DNA of 64,000 nt from Euptelea pleiosperma (GCA_035048495.1 CM068551.1:15068248-15132247), one strand, 5' to 3'. Counted from the first letter of the stretch, positions 21,389 to 32,037 are shown. Made by a program: numbers and translations. The notes: generated by a model not told the origin, from the sequence alone.

Positions 21389-21866
21389 TCATTTCTTGGT
21401 GTTGTGATCAGCGACTCCAAGTGTGTTCTTCACGGTGTCGACAGCACCTTGGGCCATGTTCATCACCTGCTCTCCACTCTACAACAATAGACATAATTCA
21501 TTAAAAAGACCATCAGATCATAGATAGTATGAATGGTTACTTAATGGGTCCCATGTAAGGAATATTAAAATCAGGTGGGGTCCACAGATGGGGAGAGAGA
21601 GGAGAACCTGGTGCAAGAACCCGGCGGCCTGCTCTTGTCCATGTTGGGTGGACTGCTTTGCAGATTGGGCTGCGTCGAAGGTCTTCTCCTGTGCCGCGTT
21701 TACGGTCTCCTTTGCCGACTGAACGCACTCTTCTGTCTTGGCCTGCCAATATGTAACAGTTTTCACGGTTAAAACGGACATAAAAATGTTTTATGGGGAA
21801 CTTCTCGCAATCTCTCACCTGGACATGACCACGGGCTTCACCGGCGTTGAACTGAGATTGAGACAT
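21389..21866 (-). CDS. Group-3 LEA-type stress protein, copy 2 (3 exons, 90 aa)
   Basis: Exons 21819-21866, 21608-21742 and 21389-21478 on the minus strand; GT-AG introns at 21743-21818 and 21479-21607, both phase 0. The 90-residue protein starts MSQSQFNAGEARGHVQ, has the same 45-codon helical middle exon (ETVNAAQEKTFDAAQSAKQS) and ends VKNTLGVADHNTKK. It has no Cys except one in EECVQ. Compared with copy 1, intron 2 lacks about 250 bp. Likely role: desiccation or cold protectant, induced by ABA. It is the most intact and compact member of the cluster, and nothing in the frame suggests loss of function. Confidence 0.87.
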
Positions 21867-21969
21867 TTTTCTCAAAAAATTACAAAAGAGGGATTGTTCT
21901 GATTTTTCTTTCTACTTTCTGCTCGAATGCTCAGCAATGGTTGGATGTGAAATGGGACCCCCTGGAGGG

Positions 21970-22042
21970 TTTATATATAGGTTTTTTGTGTCCATGTGAC
22001 GGATGACACGTTGCTTTTAGATCTAGTCTCGAGGTGACACGT
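21970..22042 (-). promoter_or_regulatory. LEA copy 2 promoter: TATA box and two ABREs
   Basis: CCTATATATAAA on the minus strand (21970-21981) and two ACGTGTC boxes (plus GACACGT at 22005-22011 and 22036-22042), the same order as for copy 1. Confidence 0.75.
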
Positions 22043-22171
22043 TTCTAGTATGAGAAGGTGAGAACTAGACTTGCTGCTTGTGACTCGGGTTTGGAATACC
22101 TGGTTACATCTTTTTCCACGGATAAATTTAGTCAAAGGGCCTTTTTCCCCGTGGGGTATAGAGCACATTGA

Positions 22172-22410
22172 TATGCGACGTGGCAGTTTTTTAGCTCCAC
22201 TGACACATGAATAGCTGACCCACCCCTGAAGGATGATGTCTAGCCATTGGATCTAATTACCCCCAAAAAAATAAAACTAGAATCTATCCATAAAAAATGT
22301 TAAAATCCAATGGCTTGAGATAGTGACCAAAGCTGATTGTTGGTGTGCACGTCCAGCAAGAGGTGGGTCAATCATTAATGAGTCGGGTGCATTTTTGCGC
22401 CCACAAAAAA
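22172..22410. mobile_element. Foldback element
   Basis: Left arm ACACATGAATAGCTGACCCACC and right arm GGTGGGTCAATCATTAATGAGT are near reverse complements. Inner arms TCTAGCCATTGGATCTAA and TAAAATCCAATGGCTTGAGA also pair. Confidence 0.65.
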
Positions 22411-22834
22411 AGCACTTGAAGCTAAATATTTTCGCCGAAGTTCTTTGTAAAATTATAAATTTGATTTAAGGGTACGTGAACGCTCGAATAAGTACAAGAG
22501 TTTTGTGAAATTTGGAGTGTTACAAAGTTCTCAAAAATGTCTCCATAACTACTTTGATACGAAAATTGCCTCACTTTTACCATCTATCCCCAACCAAAAA
22601 AGCTTAGCATTGTCTGAACACAACTTTTCACATTACGCAGGTGGTATGAGAAACTAATTGTCTCGATCGAGTCAGTCTTCTTCTTCAGTAAAAGGCCTAA
22701 ATTGGCATTTTTAGAAAAACTCCATATTTTTTTGTGTTATTTTCAGTAAAAGACAGAGACCTTTTTAGTGAGACTATCAAAGTGCGAAAGAACTAGCAAA
22801 ATAAATTTTTTACTTAGCAAGGACTTTGGAAGTT
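22411..22834. other. Non-coding spacer
   Basis: AT-rich, no ORF of note, no recognised repeat. Confidence 0.4.
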
Positions 22835-23625
22835 CATGAACTTATCACGATTTTATCGAACTTGTCAGCAGCTATTGATGAAATTGTTAACAATTATTGA
22901 TAAACTTTGTTAATAGTTATAGAAGACAGGTTTAAGAGTCCCCGCTAACTTCGTTTTTACCTAACTTGTCAACAGTTATCGATGGACTTGACAATCTTGT
23001 TTGCCAAACTTGTCAATAATTATTGATGGACTTTATCAATGGTTATAAAAGATCTGCTAACCTGTCACAATTTTTACAAACTTGTCAACAATTATTCGAT
23101 GAACTTGTCAACAATTATTAAAGAACTTGTCAACAGTTTTTGCCCAACCTATCAACGATTTTTGCTAAACTTGGCAACATTTATTATGTCAACAATGATA
23201 AGAGGCGTTCAATGATGAGCTTTAGGATAACTGTTGTCATGGATCTCATGAATCCAACGGACAAGGGCCTTAATTGGACATATTTTTGTCTAGTTGTCTA
23301 TAAAACATGTTCAAGAGTCCATCAATCACGCGAGGTTGGATCACTTTTGATAATTAGGCCCAGTAGCAACCCAGTAAACTCAAAAGTAACATGTCAATAG
23401 TTGTTCTTGAACTTATCAATAGTTACTTTTGAATTTTTCAATAGTTACTTTTGAACTTTCAATAATTAATTTTGAACTTATTAATAATTAATTTTAAACT
23501 TATCAATAGTTACTTTTGAAGTTGTTAATAATTAATTTTGAACTTGCCAACAGTTTATTTTGAACTTGTCAAGTACAGCTACTTCTGAACTTGTCAATAG
23601 TTACTTCTGAGCTTTTCAACAGTAT
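22835..23625. repeat. Degenerate minisatellite, about 22-25 bp period
   Basis: Built of variants of AACTTGTCAACAATTATTGATG on the left and TTTTGAACTTATCAATAGTTAC on the right, interrupted at about 23180-23390 by non-repeat DNA. Many units contain the small palindrome-like core TCAATAGTTA/TCAACAATTA. Non-coding. Confidence 0.75.
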
Positions 23626-24039
23626 GAGATAAGCATATACATATCCTTTATTATTTTCATCTTCTCCTCCATTAATGGCCGTCCACAAGAACTGTAACAG
23701 TCTACATTTTTGGGCCCTACAAGGATGAATCAAGGCCATTCATGCCCGTGATTAAAGCGGGATGGATGCCCTATTCTAGATCAGAACTGAACCAAAATAG
23801 TGGAAATGTCTCCATGAAGGGGATGAAGACAAACAAAAACAATAAACTTTTCTACTTTTTTAGAAAATCAAACTCTTACAGATAGGTTTGTGGGTTTTTC
23901 CAAGTGTTTTGCGTATTTCAACATCATTTTTTGGTTAAGGAATGATGTTCATGTTAATTTCAAGATGTGGTTCTTCTTTCGATCTTATATATTTTATATT
24001 CTTATAAATGAACCACTCACTTGTATTCCTTATTATTAA
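23626..24039. other. Non-coding spacer
   Basis: No gene or clear repeat seen. Confidence 0.4.
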
Positions 24040-24529
24040 CTAGTGGGTGGCCCATGCCCATGGCACTCCCCGACGAAGTATTTGCCCAAATTAAGTGTGA
24101 GTGGCTGAGATCTACCATCCGATTGCGGATAAGATCTTAGCCATCTATATATGAAGCCTTTAAGAGTGGGAGACAACTGAACCGATTTGTTATATAGATA
24201 GTCGGTGGCTTGTGCCCATGGCAATTCCGGACAAAGTATTTGCCAAAATTGGGTGTGAGTGGATGAGATCCACCGTCTAGTTAGGGAATAAGATCTCGGC
24301 CCTTCTTTGTTGAAACATATAAGAGTGGGTATAAGTGGGGAGACAACCACTGTGTTTTGTTATATAGATATACTAGTGGGTGGCCCGTGCCCATGGCACT
24401 CCCCGACAAGCATTTGCCAAAATCGAGTGTGGCTGAAATCCACCATATATCCAGTTGGGGGATAAGATCTCAGCCCTTCTTTATTGAAGCCTATAAGAGG
24501 GGAAAACAATTGAGCTCCCTATAAATAGA
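24040..24529 (-). mobile_element. Helitron-like tandem array, three units, minus orientation
   Basis: Read on the minus strand it begins TC (plus 24529-24528) after a host A and ends CCCACTAG (plus 24040-24043) before a host T, the Helitron rule. Unit borders lie near 24198 and 24370, where GTTATATAGA is followed by the next GTGGGTGGC. Each unit of about 160-170 bp ends with GGGCAYGGGC-type sequence. It is homologous to the plus-oriented array at 26065-26803. Confidence 0.6.
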
Positions 24530-24590
24530 TGTTTTATTGTACACTTTTCCCTATGTTATTTCCCTAATTTATCGTTTGGGTACTTTAAAG

Positions 24591-24853
24591 CATGGTTTAA
24601 AAAATGGACATTATAACGAAAATGACGACTGTTATAACAGTTTCGGACCTCCCCCATTACATTGTGTACAGTTTTAAGGATTGAAAATAAAGGTTATTTT
24701 CATTATAACGACCGTATTTTTCGTTATAATTCAAAATTTGAATTTTAAGGCCTTTTTTTCTCGTTGTTTTCCTGTTTTTGCCACTGTCCATACGGAAAAT
24801 ATGTTACCGCCCCCAGTCCATTACACCATTACAGCGGCCCCTTTTAAACCCTG
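24591..24853. mobile_element. hAT-type MITE, 263 bp
   Basis: Ends CATGGTTTAAAAAATGG and (reverse complement) CAGGGTTTAAAAGGGG; perfect 8-bp target duplication CTTTAAAG at 24583-24590 and 24854-24861. The interior is rich in CGTTATAA motifs in both directions. A second copy lies at 32734-33018. Confidence 0.85.
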
Positions 24854-24871
24854 CTTTAAAGTTTAAAGAGT

Positions 24872-25310
24872 CATGCTACTCCGTGGTAACCAGACAAAAA
24901 CATGTGTAGTCGAGGCTATTGACCACTGGATTCAAGAGATCCACGGTTGTTGTCTCGTGGACCGTAAGTCTAGCTCTTGAATCCAATGGTCAATGGCCTG
25001 AACTACACATATTTTTCTCTGATTATCAGTGAGGTAACATTTTCCTACTCGAGGAATGCTACATTGTTGCCTCGTGGACGTGTGGTAATATTTTCCTACT
25101 TGAGTAGTGCTGCCCACTGCTAATCTGACAAAAATGTCTAGTTGAGCCTATTGATACAGTTCGATTCAAGAGATCCATGGTCAACTAAGCAACAACTATT
25201 TTACCCTATGCAGTTGTTGTCTTGTGAACCATAGATCTCTTGAATCCAATGGCCTCAGCTACACATTTTTGTCCCATTATCCATGGGATAACATTTTCCT
25301 ATACGCCATC
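24872..25310. repeat. Two adjacent foldback repeats of a second family
   Basis: In each, TTGACCACTGGATTCAAGAG or TTCGATTCAAGAGATCCATG pairs with CTCTTGAATCCAATGGTCAA or GATCTCTTGAATCCAATGGC, with outer arms GTAACATTTTCCTA and its relatives. Units about 24872-25045 and 25050-25310. Confidence 0.65.
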
Positions 25311-25434
25311 GCAATAGTGGATTAACGGGCTGAAATGTGCCACATGGGGTGATGGTAATGTGGAGCAACAAGTGGATCCTTTTAAGTCGAGTAAAACTTT
25401 GTTTTCAGGGCCATTTCATCGAGACCGATGAGAG

Positions 25435-25742
25435 GGTGCAATATGAGCCAAGTGGCACACTCTTAGAGTACTGTAACTGTATGAATGTTTGGCCAATCCC
25501 TAGCTGGACCCACAAACCAAAAATCAGCCCGATAAGTGATTCCAAGGCGTTGGATTGGAATTATTTTCCTGGGTTGATTTTAAAGGTGGGAATTTGAGCA
25601 TTATTGACCATTATTTGAGGTACAAAGATCCAAAGGTTTGAAATCACTAATCAAGCTGATTTTTGGTTTGTAGATCCACCTAGGGATTGATAAACATCCA
25701 TATCGACAGAGTCCTCTAAGAGTGTGCCACGTGGCTCATATT
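25435..25742. mobile_element. Foldback element, complete
   Basis: Left arm TGAGCCAAGTGGCACACTCT, right arm CTAAGAGTGTGCCACGTGGCTCA (CACGTG 25728-25733), inner arms AAATCAGCCCGATAAGTGAT and ATCACTAATCAAGCTGATTT. Confidence 0.75.
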
Positions 25743-25809
25743 GCGCCCTGTCATCAAAGTTTTACTCCTTTGAGTCCCACCACCACAGCTGAGATGTCTT
25801 GCTGGCTGT

Positions 25810-27484
25810 TGGTAATTTCTAGGCAAAACTCATCAATTGGGTTATTTTTTGTTTGTTGGTCCACCAAGGGGTGGGCTAAACAGTCATGGGCTCCAAAGAA
25901 TGTGCCACAGCATTTCTAGAGATTTTTGTATCAAACTTTCCATGTATCAATTTTATTTTTCAAATAAAAGAAGACATCTTCCATAGGGAGCCGATTGGGA
26001 ATTGTCATGTCACAACCCAAAAATAGATTTTCAAGAAGATAAAATAATATTAAATTATAGCCCATCTATATACTAAAACAGGGAAGTTGTCTCTCCAAGG
26101 TCCCGTATCAACCCTTACATAAAATAAAATTTAGACGGTTGGATTAATTTAATAGAGAAATTATCTCCCCACTTATACCCCTCTTATTGGCTTCACAAAG
26201 GATGGCCGAGATCTTATCCCCCAAATGGACTATGGATCTCAACCACTCACACCCGATTTTAGGAAATGCTTTGTAGGGGAGGGCCGAGGGCATGGGCCAC
26301 CCACTATACATCTATATAACAAAACAGAGAAGTCACATATCCCCCTTCTTATCGGCTTCACAAAGGATGGCCGAGATCTTATCACCCCAAATGGATGGTG
26401 GATCTAAGCCACTCACACCCAATTTTGGCAAACGCTTTGTCAGAGAGTGCCGTGGGCACGGGCCACCTACTAGTATATATAACAACACAGTGGTTCTCTC
26501 CCCATTTATAGGTTTCAACAAAGAAGGGCCGAGATCTTATTTTCACAAATGGACAGTGGATCTCAGCCACTCACAACCGATTTTGGCAAATCCTTTGTCG
26601 GAGAGTGCCGAGGGCACGGGCCACCCACTAGTCTATGTAACAAAATAGGAAAGCTGTCTTATCTCTTGTCTTATCTCATCCGGTTTCAACAAAGAGTGAC
26701 AGATCTTATATATCCTCCAAATGGTTGGTAGATCTCAGCCACTGACACCCCATTTTGGCAAACGCTCTGTCAGAGAGTGCTGTGGGCACGGGCTACCCAC
26801 TAGTCCTTTATAACTAAGGGATAAAGTCCAAAGGAAGCTAATATGCTTAGTCTTATTATGGATAAATTTTCTTTGTTTCACCAAACGTAAAGTGTAACAC
26901 CCCAACTCGAATTGGCGTGAATCTTAGGTTTAAGGCCCATTAGGGTTATGGAATAAATTTTTCTGAGATATGTTAAAGACTTGTTAAGCCAACCATTGAT
27001 CATGAAAAGACTGACATTCATAAATTTCCACTGAATTATGTCTTATAAAAATTTATACATTAGTAACTTAGACCATAAGAGTATTTTAGGAATTTTGGCC
27101 ATATGGGCATCCTGGTTATATGGTTTGGTTGAGGGTAGCTTGGTAATCTCACAAATTAAAGTAACTAAAACCCTATTATAAAAACAAATTGATATTCTAA
27201 AAGACTACAAATAACTTTAAACGAAGGGTAATTTGGTAACTTTACAACCCAAGATTATTTTGGTCATTTTTATTATGGATATTTTTATAATTTCACATGT
27301 TAATGTGGGTCCCACTGGGACATAACTATTTTATTGCATGGCTTGGTAAAATTTTGGGTTAATTTGATTTATTTCAATATACAACTTTTTATTGAATTTT
27401 ATCCATATTTAATTTTACATGTTTAGACCCTAAGTGGGCTTTGGTAAGGCCCATTATAGGGTTGGTTTGGGCTCCTATATATGA
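25810..27484. repeat. Dispersed repeat C, long copy interrupted by a Helitron array
   Basis: 25810-26064 and 26804-27484 together align with 53943-54778. A sequence starting TGTAACACCCCAACTCGAA at about 26893 and a TATA-like CTCCTATATATGAC at 27471-27484 suggest that part of it is an LTR (TGTAACACC... start) cut by the next Helitron. No coding sequence. Confidence 0.75.
26065..26803 (+). mobile_element. Helitron-like tandem array, four units, with empty site at 54192/54193
   Basis: Starts TCTATATACTAAAACAGG after a host A (26064) and ends CCCACTAG (to 26803) before a host T (26804). Units begin near 26065, 26311, 26474 and 26632 with TCTATRTAAC-like ends. Each ends in GAGTGCCGTGGGCACGGGCC, where GTGCC and GGCAC can form a small hairpin, then CCACYACTAG-like sequence. 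The paralogous segment at 54180-54215 lacks the array and joins CCCA directly to TCCTTATAAC, showing insertion between A and T without target duplication. No Rep/helicase gene is present, so it is non-autonomous. Confidence 0.8.
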
Positions 27485-27529
27485 CTAGGGGGGCGCCACA
27501 TGTGATGCACCTGCACGTTATACATGACA

Positions 27530-27895
27530 TACTCTTAGAGATCACTGACCATATAAATGTTTGGCACATCCCTAGTTTGACCTACATAACAAAATTCATC
27601 CTAATTAGTAATTTATATCCATTGGATTAGTCTTTTTCATGGCTTATTTTTAGCGTGGATTTCTAACAGTATTTGAGGTACTCGGATTCAAAGGTTAAAA
27701 ATCACTAATCAGGCCAATTTTTGCCACTTAAGTCCATCTAAGGGTGGGCCAAACATACATATGGTCAGTAGGATTCAAAGGTTAAAAATCACTAATCAGG
27801 CCAATTTTTGCCACTTAAGTCCATCTAAGGGTGGGCCAAACATACATATGGTCAGTAGGCTCAAATAGCGTGTCACATAGTTCATATTGTGGGTC
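27530..27895. mobile_element. Foldback element inside Helitron array
   Basis: Left arm ACTCTTAGAGATCACTGACCAT, right arm ATATGGTCAGTAGGCTCAAA; inner arms as in the family. Contains the 87-bp duplication. Confidence 0.6.
27684..27857. repeat. Perfect 87-bp tandem duplication
   Basis: GGATTCAAAGGTTAAAAATC... at 27684-27770 is repeated at 27771-27857, duplicating the right arm of a foldback element. Confidence 0.9.
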
Positions 27896-28224
27896 CGTAA
27901 TCAACTTTGATGATAAACAGCAAACCGAACCGGTATCTGATCTTGCTTTGGTTCTTAATGGTTGAAGGTAATCTTCAACTGTTTTTTTTTCTTTTGAAGT
28001 GGAGTTTCCCACCTGCATGTAAGATAGGGGTTCTGATTTTGATTTGTTTTATCTATTGGGGGTTTCACTCCAACTGTTTTAGGGTAAACATATTTTGGGG
28101 TTTTCACTTCAAATCTGCGGAGGATCTGAAACTACTAGATCTATTTTACATGCATGGACTGTTTAGATTGGTTTGGGGGTTTCAAGGCATATCAACATTT
28201 TTTGTAATGGAAAATAAGAAAATA

Positions 28225-28375
28225 TTGAATAACCCGACCAACCCGATCGGGTTGGGAAATCCAGGCCCGACCTCAGGTTGGGCTCGGGCTCGGGCACACC
28301 ACCTTGCAGATCGGGTTGGGCTCGGGCTGACTCCAAACCCGACCCAACCCGCCGGAGTTTCAGCCCTGATCAATG
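28225..28375. repeat. GC-rich CCCGACC/GGGTTGGG repeat
   Basis: Short inverted and direct copies of GGGTTGGGCTCGGG and CCCGACCCAACCCG in an otherwise AT-rich surrounding; a common plant dispersed-repeat type. Family not identified. Confidence 0.5.
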
Positions 28376-28384
28376 CACGTGCAC

Positions 28385-28975
28385 CTTACACGTAGCACAC
28401 TCTTAGAGATCACTGACCGTATGGATGGATGGCCGATCCCTAAGTTGACCTACATGCAAAAAATCAGCCCCATTAGTGATTTCTAAGCATTATATTGGAT
28501 TCGGTTTTAAGCGTTGATTTTTAACTGTGGATTTCGAGCATTATTTGGGGTACTGAGATCCAGAGGTTCAAAATAACTAATTGGTATGTAGGTGCACCAA
28601 ACATGATGGAATAAAAGGTAAATAAAAATTTATGAATATATATTTACTAAAAGAGAGGGCATTTACTAATGGATTACAAAATGAACTTTTGGCCTTTTTT
28701 TCCTTTGTTTTTTATGGGCATTGGGGCGCGGGCGTGTGGCTTGTTGCGTGCCCCAACCCCAATTTTTGTTTTTTAATAGTACTAGGGGGACGCCACGTGT
28801 GCACTCTTAGAGATCAGTGACCATAAGGATGGTTGGCCCATCCTTAGGTAGACTACTTGCAAAAATCAGCCTGATAAACGATTTCTAAGGATTCGATTGG
28901 AGTCGTTTTTATGGGTTGATTTTTAATTAGATTTTGAGCATTATTTTAGGTACAAAGATCAAAGGTTCAAAGGAG
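28385..28975. repeat. Two half foldback elements
   Basis: 28385-28600 and 28795-28975 each hold only the left half (CACTCTTAGAGATCACTGACC...TGGATTTCGAGCATTATTTGGGGTAC). Between them 28600-28781 is AT-rich spacer ending at a Helitron border. Confidence 0.6.
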
Positions 28976-29059
28976 AGGCATTGAATATAGTACAAAGTGT
29001 AGCCGAATGGATGGATCTTGGATTTGGCTTTATAACCAAACTAAGGGAACGCCACATGC

Positions 29060-29385
29060 ATGTGTACCTTACACGTGTCACTCTTAGAGGTCAGTCTTAC
29101 ACGTGTCACTCTTAGAGATCACTGACCGTATCGATGTTTGGCCATCCCTAGGTGGACCTACATGTAAAAATCTGCCTGATATGTGATTTTTAAGGATATG
29201 ATTCGAGTGGTTTTTATTGGTTGGTTTTTAACCGTAGATTGCTAGCATTATTTGGGGTATTCAGATCCAAAGGTTTGAAATAACTAATCAACCTGATAAT
29301 TGGTATATATGTCCACATAGGGATGGGACAAACATCCATACAGTCCGTGATCTCTAAGAGTGTGCCACGTGGCTTATACTATGGT
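29060..29385. mobile_element. Foldback element, complete, with 28-bp end duplication
   Basis: CTTACACGTGTCACTCTTAG occurs twice in tandem at about 29076-29130. Right arm GATCTCTAAGAGTGTGCCACGTGGC (CACGTG 29366-29371). Confidence 0.75.
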
Positions 29386-29539
29386 CCTTCGTGGAAGTCT
29401 GCCATATCCCCAACACACGCTCTCCAACCCAGGTTTCGACATCCAGTCAAGATTTTTTGCTTTAGAATGGCCTTTAATCGTGACATCGGTGGCAACCCCC
29501 AGTTGTTGCTTTATAATAGGAACGCCGTGCGATGCATGT

Positions 29540-29830
29540 GCACCTTACACGTGGCACACTTATAGAGATCATGGACCATATAGATGTTTGGCCCATTTCT
29601 AGGTGGGCCTATATGCAAAAACAATCAGCCTGATTAGTGGTTTAAGGATTTGATTGGAGTCGTTTCCGTGGGTTAATTTTTAACCATAGATTTTAAGCAT
29701 TCTTTGGGGTATGCAGATCCAAAGGATTGAAATTACTAATCAGACTGATATTTGGTAATAGGTCTACTAGGAATGGGACAAACGTCCATAAGGTCAGTGG
29801 TATCTAAGAGTGTGCCACGTGGCTTATACT
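29540..29830. mobile_element. Foldback element, complete, G-box at both ends
   Basis: TTACACGTGGCACACTTATAG at the left (CACGTG 29548-29553) and TAAGAGTGTGCCACGTGGC at the right (CACGTG 29816-29821); inner arms AATCAGCCTGATTAGTGG and TACTAATCAGACTGATAT. Confidence 0.8.
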
Positions 29831-30316
29831 ATTATCCCTTAATGATGAGGGACGTGGGCGTGCCAGACAACCTGAACTGTGAAAGGACATTTAATGAGGG
29901 AAGGTCTTACCTAACTTAGAGAGGCCTTTAATTGTGTCACATGGGTGGCAACACCGGTTGTTGCTTTATAATAGTATAAAATATAGATAGATATATTTTT
30001 GTTTTTAGGATTTTAAATTTATTTGGAGTACTCAGATCCAATGGTTTGAAATAACTGAACAGACTGATATTTGGTATATAGGTCCACCTAGGGATAGAAC
30101 AACACATCCATACGGTCAGTTGTCACTAAAAGTGCACCACATGGCTTATACTAGGGTCCCCCATCAATATTAATGAGGGACATAGGCATGCTGGACAACC
30201 TGTGTGAAGGGAGTACCCCAATTGAGGTTTCGGCTTTAAAATAGTCTCTTACAATAAAGTGAGAGGCGTTTAATTGAAGCCCTGTGGACGTCAACACGTC
30301 TTTATAATAGTAGAGA

Positions 30317-30612
30317 TAGATAGATTAAACGATTTGGATATATGCAACGTAAATAACAACTTGTAAATGAAAGAGACTTGCAATTTTGACTTTTCCACGT
30401 TGCCAATAGGAAAGTCTCAAATAAAAACCTTAACAAAACAACACCTACCCCACCCTACCGACAATCTCTCTTCTTTGCTCAACCCCTAACAGCTCACCAG
30501 CTAATAGAAGATAAGAAATAGAGATTGAGCCTCTCTCTCTCTACTACTAAGAAGAAAAAAAACTAAGAGAAATGAAAAACGAGAGACAGATGGAGACTTG
30601 AGTTTTTTTTTT
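30317..30612. other. 3' flank of LEA copy 3
   Basis: Aligns with the copy 2 flank (CTCACCAGCTAATAGAAGATAAG; GAGATTGAGCCTCTCTCTCT), confirming a shared duplication unit. Confidence 0.65.
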
Positions 30613-31936
30613 TCATTTCTTGGCCACTCCAAGTGTGTTCTTCACTGTGTCCACAGCACCGTTGGCCATGTTCATCACTTGCTCTCCAGTCTACAACAAG
30701 AAACATTCATTAATAAGAGCATCAGATCATACTTCATAGATAATATTAAGAGTTACGTAATGGGTCCCGACCCATTTAGAAGATCTTTTGAACCAAAAAT
30801 CAACTCGATCAGATGATATTAACCATCCAATCTAATGACTTGAGAGATGACAGGGCCCGGTCATCAAAGTTTTATCCGACTTCTATGATCCCAGCACTAC
30901 CATATATTTTCAACCGAAAAAAAAAGGAGGAAATGTATGATGTGCTGGTGACCTATAGAATCATCCATCTACATCGTTCATTTCATGGGCCACATGTCAA
31001 TTGAACATTAAAGCAGGTGGGGTCCACAGATGGGGAGAGATAGGAGAACCTGCTGCAAGAACCCGGTGGTCTGCCCCTGTCCCTGTTGGGTGGACTGCTT
31101 TGCAGATTGGGCTGCGTCGTAGGTCTTCTCCTGAGCCGTGTTTGCGGTATCCTTTGCCGACTTAACGGCCTGTTCAGTCTTGGCCTGCCAAAAGACAAAA
31201 AAAATAAAAATAAATTGTAACAGTTTCCAGGGTTAAAATGGGCATATAAAAAAAAGTATATCTGAAATTTCTCTAAATCTCACCTGGGCAGGGCCACGGG
31301 CTTCACCCACTCCAAGCGTGTGCTTCACGGTGTCCACAGCACCTTGGGCCATGTTCATTACTTGCACTCCAGTCTACAACAAGAGATAATTCATTAAAAA
31401 GACCATCAGATCATAGATATTTTATGAAGGTTTACTTAATGGGTCCCATTTGGAAGATCTTTTGGACCAAAAATTGACTCGATCAGGTGATATTAACAAT
31501 CTGATTCTAATTTTCTTGGTTATCCAAAACAGTTGAGTCAATCGGGATGACTTAAAGGATGTGACCAATTAAACGCATGGTAGATCCACAGCCATGTGTC
31601 TGTTTTACACCGACTTCTATGATCCCAGCTCTACCAGGGGGAGAGAGTACAACCTGCTGCAAGTACCCGGCGGCCTGCTCCTCTCCCTGTTGGGTGGACT
31701 TCTTTGCAGATTGGGCTGCGTCGCAGGTCTTCTCCTGTGCCGCGTTTACGGCATCCTTTGCCGACTTAACGCCCTGTTCGGTCTTGGCCTACAAAAAGAC
31801 AAAAATATAATAAAATAAAATAAAACGTAACAGTTTCCAGGGTTAAAACGGGCATAAAAAAAAGTTGTCCAACTACTCGTAATCTCACCTGAACCTGGCC
31901 AATAGCTTCACCGGCGTTGAACTGAGATTTCGACAT
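30613..31936 (-). CDS. LEA copy 3: five-exon fusion of two LEA genes (161 aa)
   Basis: Minus-strand exons: 31889-31936 (16 codons, MSKSQFNAGEAIGQVQ), 31654-31788 (45 codons), 31284-31373 (30 codons, hybrid), 31050-31184 (45 codons) and 30613-30690 (25 codons plus TGA). All introns are GT-AG and phase 0. The hybrid exon starts as a normal third exon (MNMAQGAVDTVKHTLGV) and passes without frameshift into the second half of a first exon (GEARGPAQ), keeping that exon's own splice donor. The join thus links the end of one LEA gene to the start of its tandem neighbour and removes stop codon, intergenic DNA, promoter and second ATG. The product has two 45-residue helical repeats and is about 1.8 times the usual length. 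The last exon is three codons shorter than in the other copies (GVAKK end). All splice sites and the frame are intact, so it looks expressible; transcription is not proven. Confidence 0.8.
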
Positions 31937-32037
31937 TTTCTCTCAAAAACAAACGGAGGGATTGTTCTGATTTTTTTTTCTTCTTCCTGCTCGAATGCTC
32001 AGCAATGGTTGGATGTGAACAAATGAGACTGTTGGGG

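Larger units (their letters stand above)
27485..30316 (-). mobile_element. Helitron-like composite array, minus orientation
   Basis: On the minus strand the right end begins TCTCTACTATTATAAAG (5' TC at plus 30316-30315, host A at 30317) and the left end terminates GGCGCCCCCCTAG (plus 27485-27488, host T at 27484). Inner borders recur at 28782 (ACTAGGGGGACGCCACGTG), about 29041, 29515 and 29975 (CTTTATAATAG). Each unit contains part or all of a foldback element. Between units there is a conserved segment GACGTGGGCGTGCCAGACAACC. No open reading frame of note. Confidence 0.5.

Noticed and set aside
28980..29035. tRNA-like start (GTAGCCGAATGGATGG...)
   Set aside because: No matching acceptor stem, anticodon arm or TpsiC arm can be formed.
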